Assembly: GCF_000716675.1 (NCBI RefSeq)
Contig: NZ_JNXT01000036.1
Location: 22,337-86,336, forward strand
Source of the DNA: Streptomyces alboflavus
Lineage (GTDB): Bacteria > Actinomycetota > Actinomycetes > Streptomycetales > Streptomycetaceae
Reading direction: 5' to 3'
Length of the DNA stretch: 64,000 nt
A program made the translations under genes and the position numbers. Below are positions 37,856-46,045 of this stretch, in pieces. The notes beneath the pieces were generated by a model. The model did not search any database. It saw only the letters and a list, made by a program, of their open reading frames with translations, and had not been told where the DNA came from. Each line of letters starts with the position of its first letter. Positions within the stretch are counted from its first letter, which is position 1.

Positions 37856-38437
37856 GCGCCCAAGCAGGACCGCAGCCGGGTCACCCGGCAGCGGCTCCTG
37901 GAGGCGGCCGTGTCCTGCCTGGCCGAGCACGGCTGGGCGGGCTCGACGGTCTCCGTGGTGGCGGAGCGGGCCGGGGTGTCGCGCGGCGCCGCCCAGCACC
38001 ACTTCCGCACCCGCGAGGAACTCTTCACGGCCGCCGTCGAGTACGTCGCCGAGGAGCGGTCGGCCGCGCTGCGCGGGCTCTTCCCCGAGGGGGCCGCCGC
38101 CGGGGCCGACCGGACCGCTGTGGTCGCGGCCCTGGTCGACCTCTACACCGGCCCGCTGTTCCGGGCCGCCCTGCAGCTGTGGGTCGCCGCCTCCAACGAG
38201 GCCCAACTCGGGCCGAGGGTCGCCGAGTTGGAGGCCCGGGTCGGCCGTGAGACGCATCGCATCGCGGTGGAGCTGCTCGGGGCCGACGAGAGTGTGGCCG
38301 GGGTGCGGGAGACCGTCCAGGGGCTCCTGGACATGGCGCGTGGCCTCGGGCTCGCGAATCTCCTCACGGACGACGGGGCGCGGCGGAAGCGGGTGGTGGT
38401 GGAGTGGGGGCGCCTGGTGGACGAGGCGCTGCGCTGA
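37829..38437 (+). CDS. TetR family regulator, last gene of the acyl-CoA operon
   Basis: 202 residues from the ATG at 37829 (preceded by GAGGAG). Starting at 37775 would add 18 residues of the repeat (MGAVDRGVPTGAVGRGAP). HTH at about residues 14-62: RLLEAAVSCLAEHGWAGSTVSVVAERAGVSRGAAQHHFRTREELFTAAV. The C-terminal helical ligand domain ends MARGLGLANLLTD. The location at the operon end and the TetR-type site at 29580 before the first gene suggest feedback control by an acyl-CoA or terpenoid intermediate, an inference. Confidence 0.88.
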   Translation: MGAVTEDDRAPKQDRSRVTRQRLLEAAVSCLAEHGWAGSTVSVVAERAGVSRGAAQHHFRTREELFTAAVEYVAEERSAALRGLFPEGAAAGADRTAVVAALVDLYTGPLFRAALQLWVAASNEAQLGPRVAELEARVGRETHRIAVELLGADESVAGVRETVQGLLDMARGLGLANLLTDDGARRKRVVVEWGRLVDEALR

Positions 38438-38442
38438 GCCTC

Positions 38443-38657
38443 TCCCCAACCCCGCCCCTTCCCGAACCGGGGGCTGCGCCCCCGGACCCCCGCTGATCGG
38501 CGCTCCGCGCCTCGTCCTCAAACGCCGGACGGGCTAGAAACTTCCCCGGGGCGGGCTGGAACCGTGCCGCACCGGCGAGATATCCAGCCCCTCCGGCGTT
38601 TGAGGAGCGGGGGTCTGGGGGCGGAGCCCCCATTACGGGAAGGGGGCGGGATTGGGG
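38443..38657. repeat. Streptomyces intergenic palindromic repeat, family A, copy 1
   Basis: A 215-base imperfect inverted repeat filling the gap between convergent tetR and citrate synthase genes. The left half has CCCCAACCCCGCCCC, TTCCCGAACCGGGGGCTGCG and CTCAAACGCCGGACGGGCT. The right half carries the reverse complements (CCTCCGGCGTTTGAGGAG, GGGCGGGATTGGGG). A related copy is at 49727-49952. It can act as a bidirectional terminator. Confidence 0.8.
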
Positions 38658-38680
38658 AGCCCCCGGCAGGGCCCCGCCCC

Positions 38681-39781
38681 TCAGCCCGAAATCCCGCCGA
38701 ACCCCGAAATCTCCCGAGGGCTCCGCGCAGCGGGGCCGACGTACCGAGCGGACGGCCGCACCAAGCGCCCCGTCCGCTTCTGCTCAAGAATGTGCGCCGA
38801 CCACCCGGCGGTACGGGCGCACGTGAACATCGACGTGAACATGTGCGCGGGCACCTCGGCGAAGTCGAGGACGATCGCCGCCCAGAACTCCACGTTGGTG
38901 GCGAGCACCCGGTCGGGCCGACGGGCGTGCAACTCGTCCAGGGCGGCCTTCTCCAGCGCCTCGGCGACCTCGAACCGGGGCGCACCCAGCTCGCGGGCGG
39001 TACGCCGCAGGACACGGGCGCGCGGGTCCTCGGCACGGTAGACGCGGTGACCGAAGCCCATCAGGCGCTCACCCTTGTCGAGGGCGCGCTTGACGTAGGC
39101 GACGGCGTCGCCGGTGCGCTCGATCTCCTCGATCATGCCGAGGACGCGGGAGGGCGCACCGCCGTGCAGGGGGCCCGACATGGCGCCGACGGCGCCGGAC
39201 AGCGCGGCGGCCACGTCGGCGCCGGTGGAGGCGATGACGCGGGCGGTGAAGGTGGAGGCGTTCATGCCGTGCTCGGCGGCGGACGTCCAGTAGGCGTCGA
39301 CGGCCTGGACGTGTCGCGGATCGGGCTCACCGCGCCAGCGCCGCATGAACCGCTCCACGACGGTCTCGGCCTTGTCGATCTCGCGCTGCGGGACCATGGG
39401 CAGGCCCTGGCCGCGCGCGGACTGGGCGACGTAGGAGAGGGCCATGACGGCGGCGCGGGCGAGGTCGTCGCGGGCCTGGGCCTCGTCGATGTCCAGGAGC
39501 GGGCGCAGGCCCCACACGGGGGCGAGCATGGCGAGCGCGGACTGGACGTCGACGCGGATGTCCCCGGAGTGCACGGGGATCGGGAACGGCTCGGCCGGAG
39601 GCAGGCCGGGGTCGAAGGCGCCGTCGACGAGCAGGCCCCACACGTTGCCGAAGGAGACGCTGCCGACCAGGTCCTCGATGTCGACGCCCCGATAGCGCAG
39701 GGCACCGCCTTCCTTGTCCGGTTCGGCGATCTCCGTCTCGAACGCGACGACTCCCTCAAGCCCGGGTACGAAGTCGGACAT
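38681..39781 (-). CDS. Citrate synthase (citrate synthase 2 type)
   Basis: 366 residues. Citrate synthase core: GVDIEDLVGSVSFGNVWGLLVDG, DAYWTSAAEHGMNASTFTARVIASTGADV (first active-site His), SGPLHGGAPSRVLGMIEEI (second active-site His), MGFGHRVYRAEDPRARVLR (third His and substrate Arg) and HILEQKRTGRLVRPSARYVGP. The catalytic Asp-equivalent region VEFWAAIVLDFAEVPAHMFTSMF is present. It condenses oxaloacetate with acetyl-CoA; a methylcitrate side role cannot be excluded. The ATG at 39781 follows GAGGAG seven bases upstream. Single gene. Confidence 0.94.
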   Translation of the reverse strand: MSDFVPGLEGVVAFETEIAEPDKEGGALRYRGVDIEDLVGSVSFGNVWGLLVDGAFDPGLPPAEPFPIPVHSGDIRVDVQSALAMLAPVWGLRPLLDIDEAQARDDLARAAVMALSYVAQSARGQGLPMVPQREIDKAETVVERFMRRWRGEPDPRHVQAVDAYWTSAAEHGMNASTFTARVIASTGADVAAALSGAVGAMSGPLHGGAPSRVLGMIEEIERTGDAVAYVKRALDKGERLMGFGHRVYRAEDPRARVLRRTARELGAPRFEVAEALEKAALDELHARRPDRVLATNVEFWAAIVLDFAEVPAHMFTSMFTCARTAGWSAHILEQKRTGRLVRPSARYVGPAARSPREISGFGGISG

Positions 39782-40073
39782 CAGGCGGCTCCTCATGATG
39801 TGGGCGACACGGTGTGTACGGCGGTGTGTGCACGACGGTGTGTGTGGCTGGCATGTGTACGACCCGAGGCCTTGGCTCTGGGGTCGGGGTAACCCGGTGA
39901 TGCCCCGCGCGGCCGGAGGTCACCCAACCGACACGGCTTCGGAACGATAACCCTTGGTGCCACCCTTGGCGATGGACTGCGGCACCCAGTGCCACACATC
40001 ACCTTCCGATGGGTGTGTGCGCCCGTCGACTGCCGCTGTGGGGCGAGGTGTTCGTATACGGCAGGATGACCAC
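39782..40073. other. Divergent intergenic region with GT-rich repeat
   Basis: Between citrate synthase and pdxH. The segment 39804-39846 is made of GGTGTGT words (ACGGTGTGTACGGCGGTGTGTGC...), a decayed tandem repeat upstream of citrate synthase. Just before pdxH the ATG at 40066 opens a three-codon frame (ATGACCACGTGA) overlapping the pdxH GTG start. No other gene is supported. Confidence 0.5.
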
Positions 40074-40805
40074 GTGACCGACTTCCGTGCCACCGCCCCC
40101 GACGCGCCCGGGCCTGCTGCTTCCGGCCTCGGCGGCGCCCTCTCCGACGTGGCCGCGATGCGTGCGCAGTACCGCGCCGAGGGCATCGCCGAGGCCGACT
40201 TCCCCGCCGATCCCGTCGAGCAGTTCGGGCACTGGTTCGCGGCCGCGGCCGCCGAGGCCGCCGCCGACGACGGGGTGATCCGGGAGCCGAACGCCATGGT
40301 CGTGTCGACCGCCGACGCGGACGGGCGGCCGAGCTCCCGCACGGTGCTCCTGAAGGGCTACGACGCGCGGGGCTTCGTCTTCTACACCAACTACGAGTCC
40401 CGCAAGGCCCGCGACATCGACGCCAACGCGCATGTCTCGCTGCTCTTCCCCTGGCATCCGATGGCCCGGCAGGTGATCGTCGCCGGTACGGCGGAGCGGA
40501 TCGGGCGGGACGAGACCGTGCGGTACTTCCGGGGGCGGCCGCACGGGTCGCAGCTCGGCGCCTGGGCCAGCGCCCAGTCGTCCGTGATCGCCTCGCGGGA
40601 CGAACTGGACGCCGCGTACGCGGAGTTGGCGGCGCGCTATCCCGAGGGCGAGCAGGTCCCGGCGCCGCCCAACTGGGGCGGCTACCGCGTCGCCCCGCTG
40701 ACCGTCGAGTTCTGGCAGGGCCGCACGAACCGGCTGCACGACCGCCTCGTCTACAGCCGCGCCACTCCGGACGCGCCCTGGGTCCTGCGGCGCCTCAGCC
40801 CCTGA
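40074..40805 (+). CDS. pdxH: Pyridoxamine/pyridoxine 5'-phosphate oxidase
   Basis: A 243-residue FMN enzyme making pyridoxal 5'-phosphate, the cofactor used by SerC and others. Signatures: [44 protein letters not shown] (FMN site), [42 protein letters not shown], and the C-terminal dimer domain [28 protein letters not shown] (PNPOx_C). The length of about 240 is usual for actinobacterial PdxH, with a short extra N-terminus. The GTG start at 40074 gives this length. Confidence 0.95.
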   Translation: MTDFRATAPDAPGPAASGLGGALSDVAAMRAQYRAEGIAEADFPADPVEQFGHWFAAAAAEAAADDGVIREPNAMVVSTADADGRPSSRTVLLKGYDARGFVFYTNYESRKARDIDANAHVSLLFPWHPMARQVIVAGTAERIGRDETVRYFRGRPHGSQLGAWASAQSSVIASRDELDAAYAELAARYPEGEQVPAPPNWGGYRVAPLTVEFWQGRTNRLHDRLVYSRATPDAPWVLRRLSP

Positions 40806-40884
40806 CCGGGCGGCGGCGGCCTCGTGGCGGGGCCGATCGTGGGGCCGGGGGTGGCCGGGGCCTGTCCGGCCCATCGGGCAGGCC

Positions 40885-41763
40885 CTAGGACCCCGCGAGG
40901 ACCCCGTCCAGGAACGGCTCGATCGCCTGGCGCCAGCCCTCCGGCTGGTCGTAGTGCACGAGGTGGCCGGCGTCGGGCACTTCCGCGTACGCCCCGCGGG
41001 GCAGGACGCGGACCATCTCCTGGGACTCGGCCCGGCCCAGCTCGCCGTCGAGCCCGCGCACGACGAGCGCGGGGCACTGGACCTGGACCAGCTCCTCCCA
41101 GTGCGCGTCGTACACCCAGGTCTCCCGGGACTTCAGCATCTGCGCGGGGTCGAAGACCGGCCGCCAGCCGTCCTCGCCCTCGGCCATGACCTCGGAGAAG
41201 AACGCCCCGCGCGAGGGATTCGGCCGCTCCACCCACGGATCGTCCTCGCCGAACCACTTCCGCACGTCCGCGAGCGTCGCGAACGGCACCGGCCACGACT
41301 TGAACCAGTCCTCCCACTCCCGCTGGGAGGCGGCGCCGAGGGCGGACGCGCGCATGTCGCAGATGATCAGGCCCCGGACCAGGTCCGGGCGGCGCGCGGC
41401 GAGCTGCCAGGCGGTGAGCGCGCCCATGGAGTGCCCGATGAGCACGGCGGGCGCGAGGCCCAGCTGCTCCAGGGCGGCCTCGGCGTCGTCCACGTACGCC
41501 CCGCGGTCGTACGGTCCGTCGGCCGGTTTGTCGCTCTGGCCGTGGCCCCGCTGGTCGAGCGCGACCGCGCGGTGGCGCTCGGAGAGCCAGCGTGCCGTGC
41601 CCGCCCAGTGCGAGGCGCGACCCATCAGGCCGTGCAGTAACAGCACTCCGCCCGGGGGCGAGTCGGCCTCCCTGGATTTGGGAGGGTCGGCGTACTCCCA
41701 GGCGGCGAGGCTCACGCCGCCCGCGCCGGTCACGTCGATGCGCCGCACCATGGTCCCAGGCAC
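40885..41763 (-). CDS. Alpha/beta hydrolase
   Basis: 292 residues. Fold and active site: LLLHGLMGRASHW (oxyanion HG), ALDQRGHGQSD, nucleophile elbow LIGHSMGALTAW with Ser near residue 114, acid in VVRGLDGELG, and His in PDAGHLVHYDQPEGW near the C-terminus. This is the general alpha/beta hydrolase (epoxide hydrolase/esterase-like) layout with a helical cap. Start is the GTG at 41763 after AAGGGG, or the ATG at 41751. The substrate is not predictable. It lies downstream of dmdR1 on the same strand but 540 bases away, so probably has its own promoter. Confidence 0.88.
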   Translation of the reverse strand: MPGTMVRRIDVTGAGGVSLAAWEYADPPKSREADSPPGGVLLLHGLMGRASHWAGTARWLSERHRAVALDQRGHGQSDKPADGPYDRGAYVDDAEAALEQLGLAPAVLIGHSMGALTAWQLAARRPDLVRGLIICDMRASALGAASQREWEDWFKSWPVPFATLADVRKWFGEDDPWVERPNPSRGAFFSEVMAEGEDGWRPVFDPAQMLKSRETWVYDAHWEELVQVQCPALVVRGLDGELGRAESQEMVRVLPRGAYAEVPDAGHLVHYDQPEGWRQAIEPFLDGVLAGS

Positions 41764-42303
41764 CCCCCTTGACTCCGCTCGGGTCGTTCACTCACGCATC
41801 CGGGCACGCTATCGAACTCTCATTCGGTAGCGGCCATCTCGCCGCCAACACCCCTCGTTCGGGTGACCATGCTCAAGGATTGACCGCCGCCGCCGAGGGG
41901 AGATCTTCAACGGGGGGCGGGCCGCTCGGGGAAGCCGGTCCGAGGGGGATGACCCTGGGAGCTCGGGGCTCCGGGTCAGCACAGGGGAGGACAGGCCCCG
42001 GCGCCCAAGGGCGCCGGGGCCCTCTGTGTGCGCGGGGCGCGGAGCACCGCGCCCCGCGCGCCCCAGTTCACCTGCCGGGCACATCGTCTGTCCCCTCTCC
42101 GGCGCCGTCCCGGTCCCGGAACGGCCAAGAGTCCTCAGGTCATATGCCTCACGCGACAGCCTCGCACGCAAACCGCGTCGGCGCTGCGATTCGGCACACT
42201 GAATCTTGGACTCCGGCGGGTCTCGGACTCACCTCAACTGCACCTGTGGTAACGGGAGTTGATGGCCGTTACGAGACCCGCCGGGGCCCGGAGCCGGGCG
42301 CGG
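41764..42303. other. Long non-coding gap with strong hairpins between hydrolase and dmdR1
   Basis: 540 bases with no supported gene. Hairpins are at 41951-41977 (GACCC...GGAGC/GCTCC...GGGTC) and 41994-42021. A TTGACC box at 41880-41885 on the plus strand could start a short transcript ending at the second hairpin. The rest up to 42303 carries the 3' side of dmdR1 and the promoter area of the hydrolase, with no motif I can name. Confidence 0.5.
41994..42021. terminator. Perfect 13-bp stem hairpin
   Basis: GGCCCCGGCGCCC, loop AA, then GGGCGCCGGGGCC. It could end a plus-strand small RNA starting near 41890, or minus-strand transcription from dmdR1. Confidence 0.6.
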
Positions 42304-43131
42304 TCAGCGCTTGGCGACGAACACGTGCGACGCGACATCGGCCGCCAGCTCGGCGGCCTCGCCGCTGCTGCCGACGAGTACCCCCCCGGCGGACTCCGTC
42401 ACGCTCACGACCGAGCCGGGCTGCACGCCCGCGCGCCGGAGCGTGTACATCAGCTGGGCGTCCGTCTGGATCGGCTCGCCGATCCGGCGCACCACGACCG
42501 TCTTGCCGTCCGTGCCCGGGTCGAGGTCGATCAGGGAGACCATGCCCTCGTCCAGGAACGGGTCGGCGCCGTCCTTCTCGCCCAGCTCCTCCAGGCCCGG
42601 GATGGGGTTGCCGTACGGCGACTCGGTGGGGTGGCGGAGCAGCTCCAGGACGCGCCGCTCCACCGCCTCGCTCATCACGTGCTCCCAGCGGCAGGCCTCG
42701 GCGTGCACCTGCTCCCACTCCAGGCCGATCACATCGACCAGGAGACATTCGGCGAGGCGGTGCTTGCGCATCACGCGCGTGGCGAGACGGCGGCCCTCCT
42801 CGGTCAGCTCCAGGTGCCGGTCGCTGGCGACGGCCACCAGGCCGTCGCGCTCCATGCGTGCCACCGTCTGGCTCACCGTCGGACCGCTCTGGTCGAGCCG
42901 CTCGGCGATCCTGGCGCGCATGGGGACGACACCCTCCTCCTCCAGCTCGAGGATGGTGCGCAAATACATCTCAGTGGTGTCAATAAGCCCCGACATGGGT
43001 GCCCCTCAGATTTCGCTCGTGCGCTGGCCCTGCCCTCAATTCTGACGCATACCACTGACAACCGGGTTGCGCCGGGAAAAGAGGCGGTCCGAGTCCGTAT
43101 TGACAGGGCACTGGTCCAGACCGCACCGTGA
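42259..43131 (+). CDS. Candidate antisense reading frame over dmdR1 (adm-like)
   Basis: An uninterrupted 290-codon plus-strand frame spans all of dmdR1 and its promoter side. In S. coelicolor an antiparallel gene (adm) overlapping dmdR1 has been reported to be translated and to affect siderophore and antibiotic production. Long antisense frames are expected by chance in GC-rich DNA, and the composition here (rich in His, Leu, Arg, Ala) is typical of such shadows. It is listed only because of that precedent. No ribosome site was recognised at 42259. Confidence 0.25.
   Translation: MMAVTRPAGARSRARSALGDEHVRRDIGRQLGGLAAAADEYPPGGLRHAHDRAGLHARAPERVHQLGVRLDRLADPAHHDRLAVRARVEVDQGDHALVQERVGAVLLAQLLQARDGVAVRRLGGVAEQLQDAPLHRLAHHVLPAAGLGVHLLPLQADHIDQETFGEAVLAHHARGETAALLGQLQVPVAGDGHQAVALHACHRLAHRRTALVEPLGDPGAHGDDTLLLQLEDGAQIHLSGVNKPRHGCPSDFARALALPSILTHTTDNRVAPGKEAVRVRIDRALVQTAP
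42304..42996 (-). CDS. dmdR1: Iron-dependent DtxR-family repressor
   Basis: 230 residues, close to DmdR1 of Streptomyces (DtxR/IdeR family), which represses siderophore and iron-uptake genes when loaded with Fe(II). DNA-binding HTH at residues 1-65 (DTTEMYLRTILELEEEGVVPMRARIAERLDQSGPTVSQTVARMERDGL). Metal ligands are visible in KHRLAECLL (His, Glu) and VHAEACRWEHVMSE (His, Cys, Glu, His). Dimer region next, then an SH3-like domain (GSVVSVTESAGGVLVGSSGEAAELAADVASHVFV). A long frame on the opposite strand covers the whole gene, as reported for adm in S. coelicolor. Confidence 0.95.
   Translation of the reverse strand: MSGLIDTTEMYLRTILELEEEGVVPMRARIAERLDQSGPTVSQTVARMERDGLVAVASDRHLELTEEGRRLATRVMRKHRLAECLLVDVIGLEWEQVHAEACRWEHVMSEAVERRVLELLRHPTESPYGNPIPGLEELGEKDGADPFLDEGMVSLIDLDPGTDGKTVVVRRIGEPIQTDAQLMYTLRRAGVQPGSVVSVTESAGGVLVGSSGEAAELAADVASHVFVAKR
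43100..43124 (+). promoter_or_regulatory. -35 box with overlapping DasR-like (dre) site
   Basis: TTGACA at 43100-43105, then the near-palindrome ACTGGTCCAGACCGC at 43110-43124, close to the known DasR consensus ACTGGTCTAGACCACT. It is about 50 bases before the SIS-domain start. A -10 box is not obvious. The site would let DasR repress transcription unless amino-sugar phosphates are present. Confidence 0.65.
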
Positions 43132-43174
43132 TCCGCGACACGACGGGACACGGCGGGACGAAGGGGTTTCGCGG

Positions 43175-43993
43175 ATGGGCAAGGGAAGCCAGGGCTCGGA
43201 CGGCGGCAGCGGCCCGGACACGGGCGGCGGATCGGACGGCGGCGCGGACCTGCTCGCCGCGCGCTACCTCGACGCCGCCATCGACCTGCTGCGCCGGGTC
43301 CGGGACGAGGAGTCCGCGGACATCACGGCCGCGGGCGAGCTGATCGCCGACGCCGTCACCGCGGGCGGCCGCCTCTTCGCCTTCGGCGCGGGCCACTCCT
43401 CGCTCGCCGCCCAGGACGTCGTCTACCGCGCGGGCGGCCTCGCCCTGATGAACCTGCTCTCCGTGCCCGGCGTCGTCGGCGTCGACGTGATGCCCGCGAC
43501 GCTCGGCTCGGCCCTGGAGCGCGTCGACGGCCTCGCGGGCGCCGTCCTGGACTCCAGCCCGGCCCGGTCCGGCGACGTCCTGGTGATCATCTCCCTGTCC
43601 GGGCGGAACTCGCTGCCTGTGGAGATGGCCATGAACGCCCGCGCCATCGGCCTGAAGGTCATCGGCGTGACCTCGGTGGCGTACGCCACGGAGACGAGGT
43701 CCCGGCACGTCTCGGGGACCTTCCTGAAGGACCACTGCGATCTCGTCCTCGACTCCAAGATCGCCGTGGGGGACGCGGAGATCGCCCTCGACTCCGTGGA
43801 CGCGCCCTTCGGGCCCGCGTCCACGATGGTCGCCAGCGCGTTGATGCAGGCCATGATGGCCACGGCGGCCGCTGCGCTGGCTGAGCGTGGGATTCAGCCG
43901 CCGTTGTTGCGGTCCGCGAACGTGGACGGGGGCCATGACTGGAACGGGCGGGTGTTCTCGGAGTACGGGGATCGGATTTTCTACCGGCATTGA
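43175..43993 (+). CDS. nagS: SIS-domain aminosugar-phosphate protein (SCO4393/NagS-like)
   Basis: 272 residues. A Gly/Ser/Asp-rich N-terminal stretch of about 30 residues, then a SIS domain with phosphate-sugar loops FAFGAGHSSLAAQDVVYRAGG and ISLSGRNSLPVEMAMNARAIG and the C-terminal DGGHDWNGRVFSEYGDRIF. The orthologue next to dmdR1 in S. coelicolor (SCO4393) has, to my memory, been reported as an N-acetylglucosamine-6-phosphate dehydratase involved in aminosugar sensitivity; sequence alone shows only a sugar-phosphate-binding SIS protein. The ATG at 43175 follows the dre-like promoter. Its 3' end overlaps the convergent kinase gene by 13 bases. Confidence 0.88.
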   Translation: MGKGSQGSDGGSGPDTGGGSDGGADLLAARYLDAAIDLLRRVRDEESADITAAGELIADAVTAGGRLFAFGAGHSSLAAQDVVYRAGGLALMNLLSVPGVVGVDVMPATLGSALERVDGLAGAVLDSSPARSGDVLVIISLSGRNSLPVEMAMNARAIGLKVIGVTSVAYATETRSRHVSGTFLKDHCDLVLDSKIAVGDAEIALDSVDAPFGPASTMVASALMQAMMATAAAALAERGIQPPLLRSANVDGGHDWNGRVFSEYGDRIFYRH

Positions 43994-45357
43994 GGGCTCC
44001 GGTCGTAGAAGGACGACACGGCCCCGTTGCCCGGGAAGCGGACGGTCACCCGTAGCCCGCCGCCCGCTCCGTTCGCCGCTGCCTCCGCCGTCCCCCCGTG
44101 CGCCCTCGCTATCGCCGTCACGATCGACAGGCCCAGGCCCGCGCCCTCGCCGCGCGCGTGAGTGCGGGGGCGCAGGCGGTGGAACGGCTCGAAGAGGTGG
44201 GTGACGGTGTCGGGCGGGATGGCGGGGCCCGTGTTGGTGACGGTGATCGCGTCGGGCGCCGTGGTCACCTCGACGCGGCCGCCGACCGGGACGTTGTGGC
44301 GTACGGCGTTCGCCACCAGGTTGTGGACGAGGCGCTCCAGGAGGACGCCGTCGCCGTGGACGGTGAGGGGCGCGGCCCGCACGGTGATCGCGACGTGGCG
44401 CCGGGCGGCCTCGTCCGCGAGGGCGTCGGCGACCTCGTGGGCGGTGACGTCCAGGGCGACCGGCTCGTGCCGCTCCAGGGCGCGGTCGTGGTCGGGGCCG
44501 CCCGGCGCGTCGGCGGTGGCGAGGAGCAGCAGGCCCTCGATGAGGCTCTCGCTGTCGTCGGCGACGGAGATCAGCTTCCTGCGGATGCGGGCGACGTGCT
44601 CGGGCGGCGGGTCCCCGGCGAGCCCGATCTCGGCGGCGGCCCGCTGCACGGCCAGGGGCGTGCGCAGCTCGTGCGCCGCGTTGGCCGCGAACCGCTGCTG
44701 CGCGCCGACGAGCCGCTCGATGCGGTCGAGCATCGCGTCGAAGGTGTCGGCGAGCTGCTTCAGCTCGCCCGGGGGCGCGTCGAGGGCGATGCGTTCGTGC
44801 AGGTTGGAGCCGGACAGGCGGCGCGCGCTCTCGGTGATCACGGCGACGGGGCGGAGCACCCGGCCCGCCATCCACCAGGCCAGGGCCACGGAGAGCACGG
44901 TGTACGCGGCCAGGACGATCACGGACACCGAGAGCAGCCGTCCGAGCGCGGCCTCCCCGGCGGCGTCGCTGACCCGCGTCACCGCCTGGGCGGGCACCGT
45001 GTCGGCGAGCTTCAGGGGCCGCGCGGGCGCGAACGCCGTCCCTTGCGTCGGCTGGACCCACGGCGGCCCGAAGTCGTCCCGGGCCACCCGGGTCCCGGGC
45101 ACGGCCGTGGTGACCGCCGTGCTGATCGACGAGTACAGGCCCTGCCGCACCAGGACGTACACCACGCCGGTGAGCAGCGCCCCGGCCAGGACCAGCAGCA
45201 CGCCGTAGAGCGCGGTCAGCCGGACCCGCTCGCCGCGCATGCCGAGGCCGCGGGGCGCGCCGGGCCCGAGGAGAGCGCCGAGGCCGCGGAGGCGGTGGAC
45301 GCCGGGCAGGCGCGGCACGGCGGACGCGCCCGGGGCCTCGGCATGCGCGGCCCTCAC
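43981..45357 (-). CDS. Two-component sensor histidine kinase
   Basis: 458 residues from a GTG at 45357 that overlaps the response-regulator stop (GTGA). An ATG at 45240 would give a 419-residue form starting MRGERVRLTALYG, with the first membrane span immediately after. Two spans (LYGVLLVLAGALLTGVVYVLV and LLSVSVIVLAAYTVLSVALAWWM) flank a small extracellular sensor of about 75 residues. Then HAMP, HisKA with phospho-acceptor NAAHELRTPLAVQRAAAEIG, and ATPase with NLVANAVRHN and GEGAGLGLSIVTAIARAHGG. It signals to the adjacent OmpR-type regulator, probably about envelope or drug stress given the divergent exporter. Confidence 0.92.
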   Translation of the reverse strand: MRAAHAEAPGASAVPRLPGVHRLRGLGALLGPGAPRGLGMRGERVRLTALYGVLLVLAGALLTGVVYVLVRQGLYSSISTAVTTAVPGTRVARDDFGPPWVQPTQGTAFAPARPLKLADTVPAQAVTRVSDAAGEAALGRLLSVSVIVLAAYTVLSVALAWWMAGRVLRPVAVITESARRLSGSNLHERIALDAPPGELKQLADTFDAMLDRIERLVGAQQRFAANAAHELRTPLAVQRAAAEIGLAGDPPPEHVARIRRKLISVADDSESLIEGLLLLATADAPGGPDHDRALERHEPVALDVTAHEVADALADEAARRHVAITVRAAPLTVHGDGVLLERLVHNLVANAVRHNVPVGGRVEVTTAPDAITVTNTGPAIPPDTVTHLFEPFHRLRPRTHARGEGAGLGLSIVTAIARAHGGTAEAAANGAGGGLRVTVRFPGNGAVSSFYDRSPQCR

Positions 45358-46022
45358 AGCGACACCCCCGAGATCCGGTATCCCGCCCCCGGCACGGTCT
45401 CCACCACGCCCGGCTCCCCGAGCTTCGCGCGGAGCTTGGAGAGGGTGACGCGGACGGCGTTGGTGCGGTAGCTGGTGTCCTCCTCCCAGACCTGCTCGAT
45501 CAGGTCCTCGCCGCTGACCACGGCGCCGTCGGCGCGAAGCAGCGCCTCCAGGACGGCGAATTCCTTGCGGGACAGCGACAGGTGGCGGCCGTCGCGGCTG
45601 GCCTGGCGGCGTGCGGTGTCCAGGACGACGCCCGCCCGCTCGATGACCGGCGGCAGGGCGGGCCGGGCGCGCCGCCCGAGGGCGAGGACCCGGGCGAGCA
45701 GCTCGTCGTACGCGAACGGCTTGGTCAGGTAGTCGTCGGCGCCGAGCCCGAGGCCCGCGACCCGGTCGCGCACCGTGCCTGCCGCCGTGAGCATCAGGAC
45801 GCGGGTGAGCAGCTTCTGCCGCACGACCCGGCGGCACACCTCGTCGCCGTGCACGCCGGGCAGGTCGCGGTCCAGGACGAGCACGTCGTACTCGCCGAGC
45901 TGGAGCTTGCGCAGCGCGGTCAGGCCGTCCGCCGCCACGTCGACCGCGAGCGCGTCGCGGCGCAGCCCGACGGCGATCATCTCGGCCAGGAATTCCTCGT
46001 CCTCCACCAGCAGTACGCGCAT
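45354..46022 (-). CDS. OmpR-family response regulator
   Basis: 222 residues. Receiver domain: acidic pocket LLVEDEEFLAEMI, phospho-acceptor Asp in VLVLDRDLPGVHG (about residue 51), switch Thr in VLMLTAAG, Lys in YLTKPFAYDELLARV. Winged-helix Trans_reg_C domain at about residues 125-220 (HLSLSRKEFAVLEALLRADGAVVSGEDLIEQVWEE... VRVTLSKLRAKLGEPGVVETVPGAGYRI). The start is the ATG at 46022. Overlap with the kinase gene implies co-translation. It is divergent from the lipoprotein-MacAB operon, its likely target. Confidence 0.94.
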   Translation of the reverse strand: MRVLLVEDEEFLAEMIAVGLRRDALAVDVAADGLTALRKLQLGEYDVLVLDRDLPGVHGDEVCRRVVRQKLLTRVLMLTAAGTVRDRVAGLGLGADDYLTKPFAYDELLARVLALGRRARPALPPVIERAGVVLDTARRQASRDGRHLSLSRKEFAVLEALLRADGAVVSGEDLIEQVWEEDTSYRTNAVRVTLSKLRAKLGEPGVVETVPGAGYRISGVSL

Positions 46023-46045
46023 GCCGCCCTGTGTACCCGAGGGCC

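Noticed and set aside
41880..42021. 6S RNA, cobalamin or ydaO-type riboswitch
   Set aside because: No matching conserved core sequence was recognised; only generic hairpins are visible.
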